Assembly (NCBI RefSeq): GCF_003350925.1
Contig: NZ_KZ857175.1
Location: forward strand, 493,955 to 557,954
Length of the DNA: 64,000 nt
Source: Dyella tabacisoli
Lineage (GTDB): Bacteria; Pseudomonadota; Gammaproteobacteria; Xanthomonadales; Rhodanobacteraceae
Direction of reading: 5' to 3'
Each line of letters begins with the position of its first letter. Positions within the stretch are counted from its first letter, which is position 1. The notes below the pieces were generated by a model. That model made no database searches, was not told the DNA's origin, and was given only the letters and a program-made list of their open reading frames with translations. Shown here one piece after another: positions 53,269 through 61,243 of the stretch. Position numbers and translations under genes: made by a program.

Positions 53269-53811
53269 TCAATCAGAGGGTGTCTCGGCGACGTCAGCGG
53301 GTTCGAGGAGGTGGACTTCGCCTGCATCAGGGGGCGACGTTACGGTTGTCTCCCAGCCATGGGAGCCTTGCACCAGACGGATGGAATTCAGACCTTTCGG
53401 CTCGGGAGCGATGCCGCGGCGTAGAGACCACAGTTCGATCCAGCGGGGCCTGCATGTGACGGCGACGACATCTGGGTGATGAGGCCCCTCTGGGAACCAG
53501 AGTCGTAGCGTTTCTCGCCACAGTGCTTCCTTGACCGCCGGGTCATCGCTCACCATCGCGTCACCACCCAAGGTAACGTAGCTGCGGCCCGGCTCGTCGA
53601 GGAATGTAAGGCTAAGCGAGCCGGCGCGCGTCAACTCGCGGATCTTGCGTGTCTTGCGGCTGGTCATGAATTGCACGCTCAAATCGTCGTCGACCTTGAG
53701 ATGCTGCACCACGCGAGCATTCACCTCGCCGTCGTTGGGCGTGAGCACGAAACAGAGTTCACAGTTCGCGACGATAGCGCGGGCTTGTTCGAGATATTGA
53801 TGGGGTGTCAC
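53269..53811 (-). CDS. Pyridoxamine 5'-phosphate oxidase-like flavoprotein
   Basis: A 180-residue protein with the split-barrel pattern LCFVLTPNDGEVNARVVQHLKV, FMTSRKTRKIRELTRAGSLSLTFLD and YVTLGGDAMV, typical of PNPOx-like or general stress protein 26-like FMN- or F420-type binders. It ends with an extended acidic tail (SPPDAGEVHLLEPADVAETPSD). It may act on unknown ligands or protect against oxidative stress. Transcribed alone; the upstream bases 53812-54031 carry a minus-strand open stretch described separately. Confidence 0.8.
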   Translation of the reverse strand: MTPHQYLEQARAIVANCELCFVLTPNDGEVNARVVQHLKVDDDLSVQFMTSRKTRKIRELTRAGSLSLTFLDEPGRSYVTLGGDAMVSDDPAVKEALWRETLRLWFPEGPHHPDVVAVTCRPRWIELWSLRRGIAPEPKGLNSIRLVQGSHGWETTVTSPPDAGEVHLLEPADVAETPSD

Positions 53812-53872
53812 ACGTCATCCTTTTAACGAACTTCAATGGTATTAAGCTCAGCGGATTCACCGCCGCGTGCCG

Positions 53873-54031
53873 TCAGGCGTGAATGACTGCTGGCTGCCAG
53901 AATGACGGGTGGAACATGTCGTCTAGACCCGGCGAGTCGAGCAGCTTCCAGAGCATCACGCGAAAGGAATTGGAAGCAAAGTTGAGCACTATGATCTGGC
54001 CAATGGGGATGGTGCCGGGATCGTTTCTCGC
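53873..54031 (-). pseudogene. Open coding-like stretch after the TetR stop, possible gene remnant
   Basis: In the same frame as the TetR gene, 52 codons follow its TAA before the next stop. The product has strong protein character (IPIGQIIVLNFASNSF, VMLWKLLDSPGLDDMF), with no ATG before it; an internal GTG is possible. It could be a decayed gene fragment or a read-through extension, but the TetR protein is complete without it. No family recognised. Confidence 0.35.
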
Positions 54032-54661
54032 TTACGCCTTGCGGGCTGCATCGAAGCCGGGGCCGGGCGCTCCAGCAGAATCGAGGGCCGCCTCGCAGGC
54101 GGCCCTCAACAGCGTATCGACGTCGCTCGGTGGTGTTTCCTTGCGCGCGATGTAGTGGCGCACAGCGGCATACGGCATGTCCACCAGTGCGAAGGTCACT
54201 GCGCGCACCCGCGGCGCCGAGCTTCTTCCGAACAAGCGGTGTGTGATGTCTTGCAGCGCTGTGTTCAATTGGGTCGCGAGCATCTGAGCGTCAGCGGTCA
54301 TGGCGGCGGGCCAATCGCTGGAAAGAAAATCTTCGCGCCGGTGCGTCAGTAGGATGCTGGCACCCACCGGATCCTCTCTGACCCAGCGCGGAACCATCAA
54401 CGCGGCGTCGATCGCGGATTGCCTTGGATCCGACGCACCAAGGGCCTTTACGAAGCGGCTCTGAAACTCGGCGGCGGTGCTAAGCCACACTCGGCCCAGC
54501 AGCTCATTGCGTGTTTTGAAGCGATGATAAATCGAGCCACTAGACGCTCCCAGCGCCTGGCCTACCGCGCCGACCGTAGCGGCGGCGGGGCCATCGGCTG
54601 CAATGATCCGCGCCGTTGCGGCGATCACGTCGTCTTCACTAAAGATTGCTTGTCTGCCCAT
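54032..54661 (-). CDS. TetR/AcrR family regulator
   Basis: The 209-residue protein has an N-terminal HTH (DDVIAATARIIAADGPAAATVGAVGQALGASSGSIYHRFKTRNELL) and a helical domain (YAAVRHYIARKE, TLLRAACEAAL). A perfect palindrome lies 9 bases upstream of its start, on the divergent promoter region shared with a small membrane protein gene, so it probably represses itself and that gene. Length is normal for TetR proteins; the ligand is unknown. Confidence 0.87.
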   Translation of the reverse strand: MGRQAIFSEDDVIAATARIIAADGPAAATVGAVGQALGASSGSIYHRFKTRNELLGRVWLSTAAEFQSRFVKALGASDPRQSAIDAALMVPRWVREDPVGASILLTHRREDFLSSDWPAAMTADAQMLATQLNTALQDITHRLFGRSSAPRVRAVTFALVDMPYAAVRHYIARKETPPSDVDTLLRAACEAALDSAGAPGPGFDAARKA

Positions 54662-54670
54662 CGATAAAAT

Positions 54671-54687
54671 ATATTAGCCTCTAATAT
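54671..54687. promoter_or_regulatory. Perfect inverted repeat operator between divergent genes
   Basis: ATATTAG (54671-54677) and CTAATAT (54681-54687) form a 7-bp perfect inverted repeat with a 3-base centre. It lies 9 bases from the TetR start and about 90 bases from the divergent membrane protein start, an arrangement typical of TetR autoregulation with control of a divergent target. Confidence 0.6.
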
Positions 54688-54777
54688 CTAAATCAAGCGG
54701 CGCGAGCATGAGCTGTGATGGTCCCCTGCCAGCGTGCCGCCTATCCCGAGACCGGGTTTAAATATCGAGAGCCACCC

Positions 54778-55188
54778 ATGAACAAGCCACTCCTTTGTTC
54801 CGCTTTGCTGGCGGCCTTCACAGCGATTGTCCACATCCTTGCCGGTGGAGTGACCGTTGCCGCTCCCTTGCTGGCATCTTCGCTTGACCTAACCCCAAAA
54901 CTTACTCTGTACGCCGTCTGGCACTTGGTCTCGGCCACACTGGCCCTGACATCGGTTGCTCTACTTGTTGCCGCGCTCCCTCGCTACGCCTCTGCATCTC
55001 GCCATCTGGCCCTCTTCATTTCAGTGCTTTGGCTTGGGTTCGGCGGGGTTTTTATCGTGATTGCATCGATACGGCCCGAAGAAGGGCTCCTACTCGAACT
55101 TCCGCAGTGGATGTTGCTGCTGCCGGTTGGCCTGCTTGCACTGTGGGGCGGCATCCGCGCTGGAGACGGCGAGCAGCAGAGGGCTTGA
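54778..55188 (+). CDS. Small four-helix membrane protein
   Basis: From ATG 54778 the 136-residue protein has four hydrophobic helices (LLCSALLAAFTAIVHILAGG, LYAVWHLVSATLALTSVALL, LALFISVLWLGFGGVFIVIAS, WMLLLPVGLLALWGG). Two acidic-basic loops separate them. Composition is membrane-protein-like and the divergent TetR gene shares its upstream region, making it the likely target. It resembles small integral membrane proteins found beside TetR genes, but no family is recognised. Confidence 0.6.
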   Translation: MNKPLLCSALLAAFTAIVHILAGGVTVAAPLLASSLDLTPKLTLYAVWHLVSATLALTSVALLVAALPRYASASRHLALFISVLWLGFGGVFIVIASIRPEEGLLLELPQWMLLLPVGLLALWGGIRAGDGEQQRA

Positions 55189-55333
55189 TGATTGGAGTGG
55201 CATCAGCGCTCCAGTCCCTAAGTGCGGTTTGCGAATGCGATTCTCAGCACTGCCCGGTATGAAGCCGGTTCGTTCGACGATGCGGGCTATTTTGCGTCGT
55301 CGCCTCTAACTTACTGCAAGTAGCCTTATTGCC

Positions 55334-56017
55334 ATGCTCAAAGCAATCGCGCCCGATATCTGGCATCTTCAACATCACTTCGTAGCGAGTGGCCTGCGCG
55401 TGTCGTCGCGGATGACCATCGTTCGACTTCAGGACTCATCGCTGTGGCTGCATTCCCCGGTACCCGTATCGGCAGCCGTCCATTCACAACTCGCCGCCCT
55501 TGGGAACGTGCGGTACATCGTAGCGCCCAGCAAGACGCATCATCTGTTCGTGCCAGAGTGCGTCGCGGCGTTTCCTGACGCCGCATTGTTCGGTGCCCCA
55601 GGGCTCCTTCACAAGCGGCCCGATTTGACGAATATGCGTGAGCTGAGCCGGTCGGTCGAGCCCGAGTGGGCTCGGGATCTCGATCAGACTTTTTTCGACG
55701 GCATTCCGTTTGGCAACGAAACTGTCTGGTTTCACAAACCGTCCGGCACCCTCATCGTCACCGACCTGTGTCAGTACTGGCAAGGCGACTTGTCGTTCGC
55801 AGCAAAGGCATTTGCGTCGTTTACCGGGGTCCGAAATCGACTTGCTGTACCGCGGACCATTCGATGGCTGGTCAGGGATCGCGCGGCCGCGCGCATAAGT
55901 GCGGCGAAGATTCTCGACTATCCTTTCGTCCGTGTCGTCACCGCTCACAACGCCATCGTTGAAGATGACGCTTACGCCGCAGTGAAGAAGGCGTTCGCTT
56001 GTTTCGATGGCAATTAG
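55334..56017 (+). CDS. DUF4336 domain protein
   Basis: The 227-residue protein shows the DUF4336 pattern: MTIVRLQDSSLWLHSPVPVS, NVRYIVAPSKTHHLFVPE with a His-His motif (metallo-beta-lactamase-like), and LIVTDLCQYW near residue 135. DUF4336 proteins are thought to be degenerate metallo-hydrolases; only part of a zinc site is visible (His-His and Asp). It stands alone with 145 bases before it. Function is unknown. Confidence 0.72.
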   Translation: MLKAIAPDIWHLQHHFVASGLRVSSRMTIVRLQDSSLWLHSPVPVSAAVHSQLAALGNVRYIVAPSKTHHLFVPECVAAFPDAALFGAPGLLHKRPDLTNMRELSRSVEPEWARDLDQTFFDGIPFGNETVWFHKPSGTLIVTDLCQYWQGDLSFAAKAFASFTGVRNRLAVPRTIRWLVRDRAAARISAAKILDYPFVRVVTAHNAIVEDDAYAAVKKAFACFDGN

Positions 56018-56539
56018 CGTTCGACCTTGACGCATTTTTAGCTGCGCCATTCGTGTGCGGCTCTGGCCTTCAGAGCATCTAGATAGCTTGCGAGCGCGGC
56101 GGCATCAATCAGTCAGGGTGGCTTGAGTGTGCCGGCATGGAATGCTGATGCCGGCAATCTTTGCTTGTAAGCTCGTTTTGCCGCCTCTTCGGGAGCTGGT
56201 CCGAAAATGTACGCAACGCTCCGGTGGTATGTGCCTAGTGCCGTATTCAGCAATCAAAGCGAATAATCTTTGGGTTGAGAGACTTCAATCGCTTGCATGC
56301 AAAAAAAGATGAAACTACGTCGCCAATCGTTGGTCAGGCGTGGTTCTCTTGGCACTTGGACTGGCGGCTTTGTGGTGGTCAGCTGACTGCCTTCTGAGTC
56401 GCTGATGCATAGACAAGTATCCCGTCGTCGAGAATCATTCTTCACGCCACTTTCACAAAATAGCTTGTTTCATCGTATACGAATGGGAGTGGACGGGCTG
56501 CTCTTTCGTGAAAATAGCTATAAAAAGTGGCGCATTGTG
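56018..56539. other. AT-richer intergenic gap with possible gene remnants
   Basis: No complete gene is supported here. On the minus strand a 24-codon open stretch (about 56038-56112) encodes IDAAALASYLDALKARAAHEW, a coding-like C-terminal fragment with its own stop, probably a decayed gene. A rightward open frame ends in the next small gene. GC drops relative to core genes. Confidence 0.35.
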
Positions 56540-56758
56540 ATGCGGGGTCAATGGGGCCGCTCACCGAACTTTGTTGCGTTGTTATGTACTGGATTCTTCT
56601 TGTGGTCCGCCAGCTCATTGGCGCAAAGCAACATCCGCACAATGTCGGAGGTCACCAACGCGATATCGATCCAATATCCGTTGATGATTAACCCGTCTCA
56701 GCCTTGCGGCATTACCAGCATTAGTCAATTGCCATCGCTCTTGAGCATCAAGCCATAA
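56540..56758 (+). CDS. Small secreted protein candidate
   Basis: The 72-residue product starts at 56540 and has a signal-peptide-like segment (FVALLCTGFFLWSASSLAQ) followed by a short mature part with one Cys. The ribosome site is weak, so this is a candidate only. It lies in the AT-richer accessory region and has no known homologue that I recognise. Confidence 0.3.
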   Translation: MRGQWGRSPNFVALLCTGFFLWSASSLAQSNIRTMSEVTNAISIQYPLMINPSQPCGITSISQLPSLLSIKP

Positions 56759-57001
56759 CCGGCGTCATTGGCGACGAAGGGCGGCCTTTATTCTGCTCGC
56801 TAATAGTTCAGTGTCGTTCAATTACGGCTCGAAAGGCTTCAGTGACTATATTGTCTTTAGAAAGACATTTGCCGCTCGCGGCTGCGGGGGGCACCAATAC
56901 CACTTCAAGGGGGCTGGAAGGTAAGGCAAGTTCACTGAGTGATGCGGTAGGTGGTCCATTCGTCATGAATTACGTCCTTAAACTCGCTGAGGAGGCGCAA
57001 G

Positions 57002-57364
57002 ATGACATCGGTAAAGAGCTTGGCAAACACCACGTGGAACTGCACAAACAATGACGATCAAACTACATTTGTATTTGAGTTCGGTCCTTTGAGTCCAACT
57101 GGCCCAGCTAAGGGACATCATTTCAACAACAGTAATGGAGTAAGAACACAAATATGCTGGGGAGAAACAAAGGCCGATGTTAGTGTTGGCATGCTGTTTG
57201 GTGTTTACTGCCCAGATGATTCCGATTGGAACCCTCTCGACGGAATGTGGGTTGGTCGATATGCGAATGGGCAAGGGACCGGTCAAGGTATATGGCAGCC
57301 AACGGAAACTACTAACCACAAGTACCAGGGCTTTACGATGACAATGGCGCCGCCTTCCCCCTGA
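57002..57364 (+). CDS. Small protein of unknown function
   Basis: The 120-residue protein begins after a strong GAGGAG site and has even, beta-rich composition (TTWNCTNNDDQTTFVFEFG, FGVYCPDDSDWNPLDGMWVG). There is no membrane segment or signal peptide, so it is probably cytoplasmic. I know no family for it. A shorter frame (56842-57054) overlaps its start and is not supported. A hairpin terminator follows. Confidence 0.55.
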   Translation: MTSVKSLANTTWNCTNNDDQTTFVFEFGPLSPTGPAKGHHFNNSNGVRTQICWGETKADVSVGMLFGVYCPDDSDWNPLDGMWVGRYANGQGTGQGIWQPTETTNHKYQGFTMTMAPPSP

Positions 57365-57390
57365 AGCTGACGTAATGACCTGAGTAAATG

Positions 57391-57414
57391 GTCCCTGGCA
57401 AAGCCGGGGACTTT
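57391..57414 (+). terminator. Candidate terminator after the small protein gene
   Basis: A 9-bp stem GTCCCTGGC / GCCGGGGAC with loop AAA, followed by TTTAATT. The stem includes one G-U pair. The rest of the gap up to 57735 contains no feature I can support; it includes a TAGAAT -10-like box at 57723-57728 just before dusA. Confidence 0.5.
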
Positions 57415-57735
57415 AATTGTGTGACGCGCCTAACAGGCTGTTGAGAAATTAGCCGGATTCGAAGAGGTTATAGGCTTCCTCAATCGTAAGTCCGATCCAT
57501 CCGATGTGCAGTCCAAATGTCCCGCATCTAGGCATGTTCTCGCATGTTTCGGTGGAGGCTCGCGTATCGAATCAATCGTCCGATTCGCAAGTTGCATGCG
57601 CCGAAAATCGGGACGGAGGTAGTAGACGGATGCTGGAAGCGTGATGTAGTTCTTTCCGCGCCAGCGGTGTTTCACGTGAGGGCAGAGCTAGTGGCAACAG
57701 GCGGGCACATCCGTTGCCCAGGTAGAATGCGCCCC

Positions 57736-58722
57736 ATGCATGGCCTCAAACCAAATGATTTCAAGATATCCGTTGCCCCGATGATGGATTGGACGGATCG
57801 CCACTGCCGTTATTTTCACCGGCTGCTGTCGCCGCGTGCGCGGCTGTATACCGAGATGGTGACGAGTGCCGCGCTGGTGCGGGGGCGGCAGATGCGCTTG
57901 CTGGAGCATAGTCAGCAAGAGCATCCGGTGGCCCTGCAGTTGGGCGGTAGCGATCCGCAGGAGTTGGCGTTGGCGGCGCGTTTTGGCGCCGACGCGGGTT
58001 ATGACGAGATCAATCTCAATGTGGGTTGCCCTTCGGATCGTGTGCAATCGGGTCGTTTTGGCGCCTGTTTGATGCGTGAGCCGGCGTTGGTCGGCGATTG
58101 CGTCAAGGCGATGCGCGATGCGGTGGATGTGCCGGTGACGGTGAAATGTCGTATCGGCGTGGACGACCAGGACGACTATGCCGATCTGCAGCACTTCACC
58201 GAAACCATGCTGGCTGCCGGTGTCGAGGTGTTGGTGGTGCATGCGCGCAAGGCATGGTTGAAGGGCCTGAGCCCGAAGGAAAATCGTGAGATTCCGCCGC
58301 TCGATTATCAGCGGGTGTACCGGCTCAAGCGCGAATTCCCCCAGCTTGTGGTGGTCATCAATGGCGGTATTGCTACCGTTGAGGGGGTGATGGCGCAGCT
58401 TACCCAGGTCGATGGCGTGATGCTGGGCCGCGCCGCCTATCACGATCCTTATTTGCTGGCCCAGGTCGAGGCGGCGCTCTATGGCGAGCCGCTGCCCGAG
58501 CGGGCGGACGTGCTGCAGCGGATGCAGCCCTATGTCGAGGCTGAACTGGCGCGCGGTACGGCGCTCAAGCACATCAGTCGTCACGTGCTGGGGCTATACC
58601 AGGGTGAGCCGGGAGCACGCGGTTTTCGGCGTACCTTGAGCGAGGGCGCCCATTTGCCCGGTGCTGGCTGGGAGCTTATGGAGCAGGCACTGGCGCCACA
58701 GCGAGAGCGGGTTGCTGCGTGA
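57736..58722 (+). CDS. dusA: tRNA-dihydrouridine synthase A
   Basis: From ATG 57736 the 328-residue protein matches DusA: N-terminal ISVAPMMDWTDRHCRYFHRLL, the FMN-binding strand VALQLGGSDP, the active-site Cys98 in NVGCPSDRVQSGRFG, and VVINGGIATVEGVMAQ and MLGRAAYHDPYLLAQV near the C-terminus. DusA reduces uridine 20/20a in tRNA with FMN and NADPH. An in-frame Met three codons earlier (57727) is also possible. A TAGAAT box ends 7 bases before the start, so its message may be nearly leaderless. Confidence 0.94.
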   Translation: MHGLKPNDFKISVAPMMDWTDRHCRYFHRLLSPRARLYTEMVTSAALVRGRQMRLLEHSQQEHPVALQLGGSDPQELALAARFGADAGYDEINLNVGCPSDRVQSGRFGACLMREPALVGDCVKAMRDAVDVPVTVKCRIGVDDQDDYADLQHFTETMLAAGVEVLVVHARKAWLKGLSPKENREIPPLDYQRVYRLKREFPQLVVVINGGIATVEGVMAQLTQVDGVMLGRAAYHDPYLLAQVEAALYGEPLPERADVLQRMQPYVEAELARGTALKHISRHVLGLYQGEPGARGFRRTLSEGAHLPGAGWELMEQALAPQRERVAA

Positions 58723-58816
58723 CAGCGAGTGTCTGTCCGGTCAGTATTCAGCCGCGACTACATAAGCTGAACGGAATTGGGGCCGCTTTATGGCCTTTCC
58801 CGAGACCAGATAAGCG

Positions 58817-59143
58817 ATGAAAATCACACAGCTCATAGGAATGTTGCTGTTTTCCATGGCTGGTTTGGCGTTGACAAGCCCCGTGCTGGCGCAGGCGGGC
58901 GAGCCGGTCATTACGCTGGAGCAGGCGGTTAGCCAGGTTCAGCGTGAGACGGGCGGCAAGGTGCTGTCGGCCAGTACAGTACGGCGAGGGCGTGGCTCGT
59001 TCGAGCACCGCATCAAAGTGCTCACGCCCTCGGGGCATGTGCGCGTGATGACGGTGACAACCGAGGGGGCCAAGGGTCCAGCTTCCGCAGATTCAACCAA
59101 GAACCCGGCCGGTGACGGCGAGGGCAACAAGGAGAAAAATTGA
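58817..59143 (+). CDS. Exported PepSY domain protein
   Basis: The 108-residue protein has a signal peptide (IGMLLFSMAGLALTSPVLA) and a PepSY-like fold (ITLEQAVSQVQRETGGKVLSAST, FEHRIKVLTPSGHVRVMTV). PepSY domains are small periplasmic modules that modulate peptidases or sensor kinases. Its stop overlaps the phoP start (TGATG), so it may tune PhoQ; this is inference. Confidence 0.82.
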   Translation: MKITQLIGMLLFSMAGLALTSPVLAQAGEPVITLEQAVSQVQRETGGKVLSASTVRRGRGSFEHRIKVLTPSGHVRVMTVTTEGAKGPASADSTKNPAGDGEGNKEKN

Positions 59144-59835
59144 TGCGCATCCTTTTGGTGGAGGACGAAGCCCCGTTACGCGAGACGCTTGCCGCACGTC
59201 TGAAGCGCGACGGCTTTGCCGTCGATGCTGCCCAAGACGGTGAAGAGGGTCTGTATCTGGGCAAAGAGGTCCCATTCGATCTGGCGATTATCGATCTGGG
59301 CTTGCCCAAGATGTCCGGTATGGATCTGGTCAAGGCATTACGCGAATCCGGCCGGCGTTATCCGATTTTGATCCTGACCGCGCGCGGTAGCTGGCAGGAC
59401 AAGGTCGAAGGTCTCAAGTACGGCGCCGATGACTTTTTGGTCAAGCCGTTTCATGTCGAGGAGTTGCTGGCGCGTATTAATGCGCTGGTTCGTCGCGCCA
59501 GTGGCTGGTCCAAGCCCGTGTTGGCTTGCGGCCCGATCAGGCTCGATACCACCGCGCAGACCGTATCGGCGTCCGGCAAACTGGTCGATCTGACCACTTA
59601 TGAATATAAGGTGCTGGAATATCTGATACTGCACGCTGGTGAGCTGGTTTCCAAAGCCGACCTGACCGAGCATATCTACCAGCAGGATTACGATCGCGAT
59701 TCGAACGTGCTGGAGGTGTTTATCGGCCGTCTGCGCAAGAAGCTAGATCCTGAAGGCATCCTCAAACCCATCGAGACGGTACGTGGACGCGGATACCGCT
59801 TTGCCATCCCCCGCAGCGATAGCGACGACAAATGA
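59143..59835 (+). CDS. phoP: OmpR-family response regulator PhoP
   Basis: A 230-residue OmpR-class regulator beginning at the ATG in a TGATG overlap, with AAGGAG nearby. Receiver: acidic pocket VEDEA, phosphorylated Asp51 (IIDLGLPKMSG), Thr79 and Lys101 (VKPFH). The DNA-binding winged helix ends in IETVRGRGYRFAIP. The N-terminus and length fit PhoP. It is co-translated with the PepSY gene and overlaps the kinase gene by 53 bases. Confidence 0.92.
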   Translation: MRILLVEDEAPLRETLAARLKRDGFAVDAAQDGEEGLYLGKEVPFDLAIIDLGLPKMSGMDLVKALRESGRRYPILILTARGSWQDKVEGLKYGADDFLVKPFHVEELLARINALVRRASGWSKPVLACGPIRLDTTAQTVSASGKLVDLTTYEYKVLEYLILHAGELVSKADLTEHIYQQDYDRDSNVLEVFIGRLRKKLDPEGILKPIETVRGRGYRFAIPRSDSDDK

Positions 59836-61213
59836 GCCTACGCCGCCGCGCCGCCCATTTTCATTGGCGGCGCGTGCGGCACTGGCCACCGGGTTGGTGC
59901 TGGCGGCCTTTCTTGGCGTCGTCGGACTGACGCTATCGCGCATCAATGCCGATAGTGTGCTGAAGGATCAGCAAGATCGCCTGGAAAATTTCGTAACTGC
60001 CTATTTGTCCGGCACCGAAGTCACCCGCTTCGGCAAAGTGCTGTTGCCCGATACGCCACCCGACCCGAGCTTTTCGCGCCCGGGCTCCGGGCTATATGCC
60101 GTGGCTCTGGTCGACAACGGTCCCAAATGGGAGTCCACCTCGGCGATTGGGCGCGATTTCAGTTTTTTGAAGAAGCTGGAGCCGGGTCAAAGTCAATTCG
60201 GCCCCATCGATACCCGCATGGGGCGGCTGTATTACTACAGCTATGGCGTGGCGATGGATACGCCGGAGAAAAAATCGGTGCACCTCACCTTGATGGTGGC
60301 GCAGACCGAGGATGTACTCGAAGGCCAGAATGCCGAGGTGCGGCGCAGTCTGGTGTTCTGGCTGTCATCGCTGGGCGTGATGTTGATTCTGCTGCAGTTG
60401 ATCTTGCTGCGCTGGAGCCTTACGCCTTTGCGCAAAGTCGCCACCGAGATGAGTCGTGTCGAGCGCAGTGAAAGCGAGCGTCTGGATAGCCAGTATCCAC
60501 AGGAGCTGACAGGGCTTACCGAGCGTATCAACGCCTTTATCGACAGCGAGCGCGAGCAGCGTGCGCGTTATCGCAATACCCTGGCCGACCTGGCACACAG
60601 TTTGAAGACGCCGCTGGCAGTGATTCGTTCGCGCCTGGAGGCGGCCGATGACACCACCGCATTGCGCGGCGACGTACTCGACCAGGTGCGGCGAATGGAC
60701 GAGCTGGTGGCTTATCAGCTTGCCCGTGCGGCGACCTCGGGCCGGCAGACTTTCGCGACCGCGATTGCGATTCCCGCCCATGCCGAAGATCTGGTGCAAA
60801 GTCTGGAGAAGGTCTACGCAGCCAAGAACGTCTTGTGCGAGTTCGATATCGACGAAGGCGCGGTGTTCTATGGCGAACGCGGAGATCTGCTTGAGCTGAT
60901 GGGCAATCTCTTGGAAAACGCCTTCAAATGGGCGGGCCACCGCGTGTTGCTGGTGGTGAAGATGGAGCCGCAGGTCGGCCGGCAGCGCCCAGGTTTGTGG
61001 CTGAGCGTGGAAGATGACGGGCCGGGCATCGATGCCGATAAAGTCGAGAAGGTGCTGCAGCGCGGCGTGCGTGGCGATGAGCGTGTGCAAGGCCACGGCA
61101 TCGGCTTGTCGATTGTGCAAGACATCATTCGTGCCTATCACGGCGATCTGTCGGTGGACCGCTCGCCTGAATTTGGTGGGGCTCGTTTCAGCGTGAAACT
61201 GCCGCCGAGCTGA
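59783..61213 (+). CDS. phoQ: Sensor histidine kinase PhoQ
   Basis: The 476-residue kinase starts at GTG 59783, overlapping phoP by 53 bases; a later in-frame TTG is less likely. One membrane helix (residues 29-50), a periplasmic sensor domain (about 55-185), a second helix (190-210) and HAMP follow. The H-box LAHSLKTPLAV has His272, and the kinase core shows N (ENAFKW), G1 (DDGPGID) and G2 (GHGIGLSI). The LAHSLKTPL motif fits PhoQ. It senses divalent cations, acid pH or cationic peptides in known members. Confidence 0.92.
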   Translation: MDADTALPSPAAIATTNEPTPPRRPFSLAARAALATGLVLAAFLGVVGLTLSRINADSVLKDQQDRLENFVTAYLSGTEVTRFGKVLLPDTPPDPSFSRPGSGLYAVALVDNGPKWESTSAIGRDFSFLKKLEPGQSQFGPIDTRMGRLYYYSYGVAMDTPEKKSVHLTLMVAQTEDVLEGQNAEVRRSLVFWLSSLGVMLILLQLILLRWSLTPLRKVATEMSRVERSESERLDSQYPQELTGLTERINAFIDSEREQRARYRNTLADLAHSLKTPLAVIRSRLEAADDTTALRGDVLDQVRRMDELVAYQLARAATSGRQTFATAIAIPAHAEDLVQSLEKVYAAKNVLCEFDIDEGAVFYGERGDLLELMGNLLENAFKWAGHRVLLVVKMEPQVGRQRPGLWLSVEDDGPGIDADKVEKVLQRGVRGDERVQGHGIGLSIVQDIIRAYHGDLSVDRSPEFGGARFSVKLPPS

Positions 61214-61243
61214 CAGGCCGTACAAAATCAGGCCGTACAAAAT
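61214..61243. repeat. 15-bp tandem duplication between phoQ and mtfA
   Basis: CAGGCCGTACAAAAT occurs twice in a row (61214-61228, 61229-61243). It begins immediately after the phoQ stop and ends on the last base of the mtfA stop codon. Confidence 0.9.

Noticed and set aside
56842..57054. 70-codon frame overlapping the start of the 57002 gene
   Set aside because: It begins at a GTG without a ribosome site and overlaps a gene with a strong GAGGAG site.
57429..57460. CAGGCTGTTGAG-type sequence like some insertion sequence ends
   Set aside because: There is no matching opposite end, transposase fragment or target duplication.
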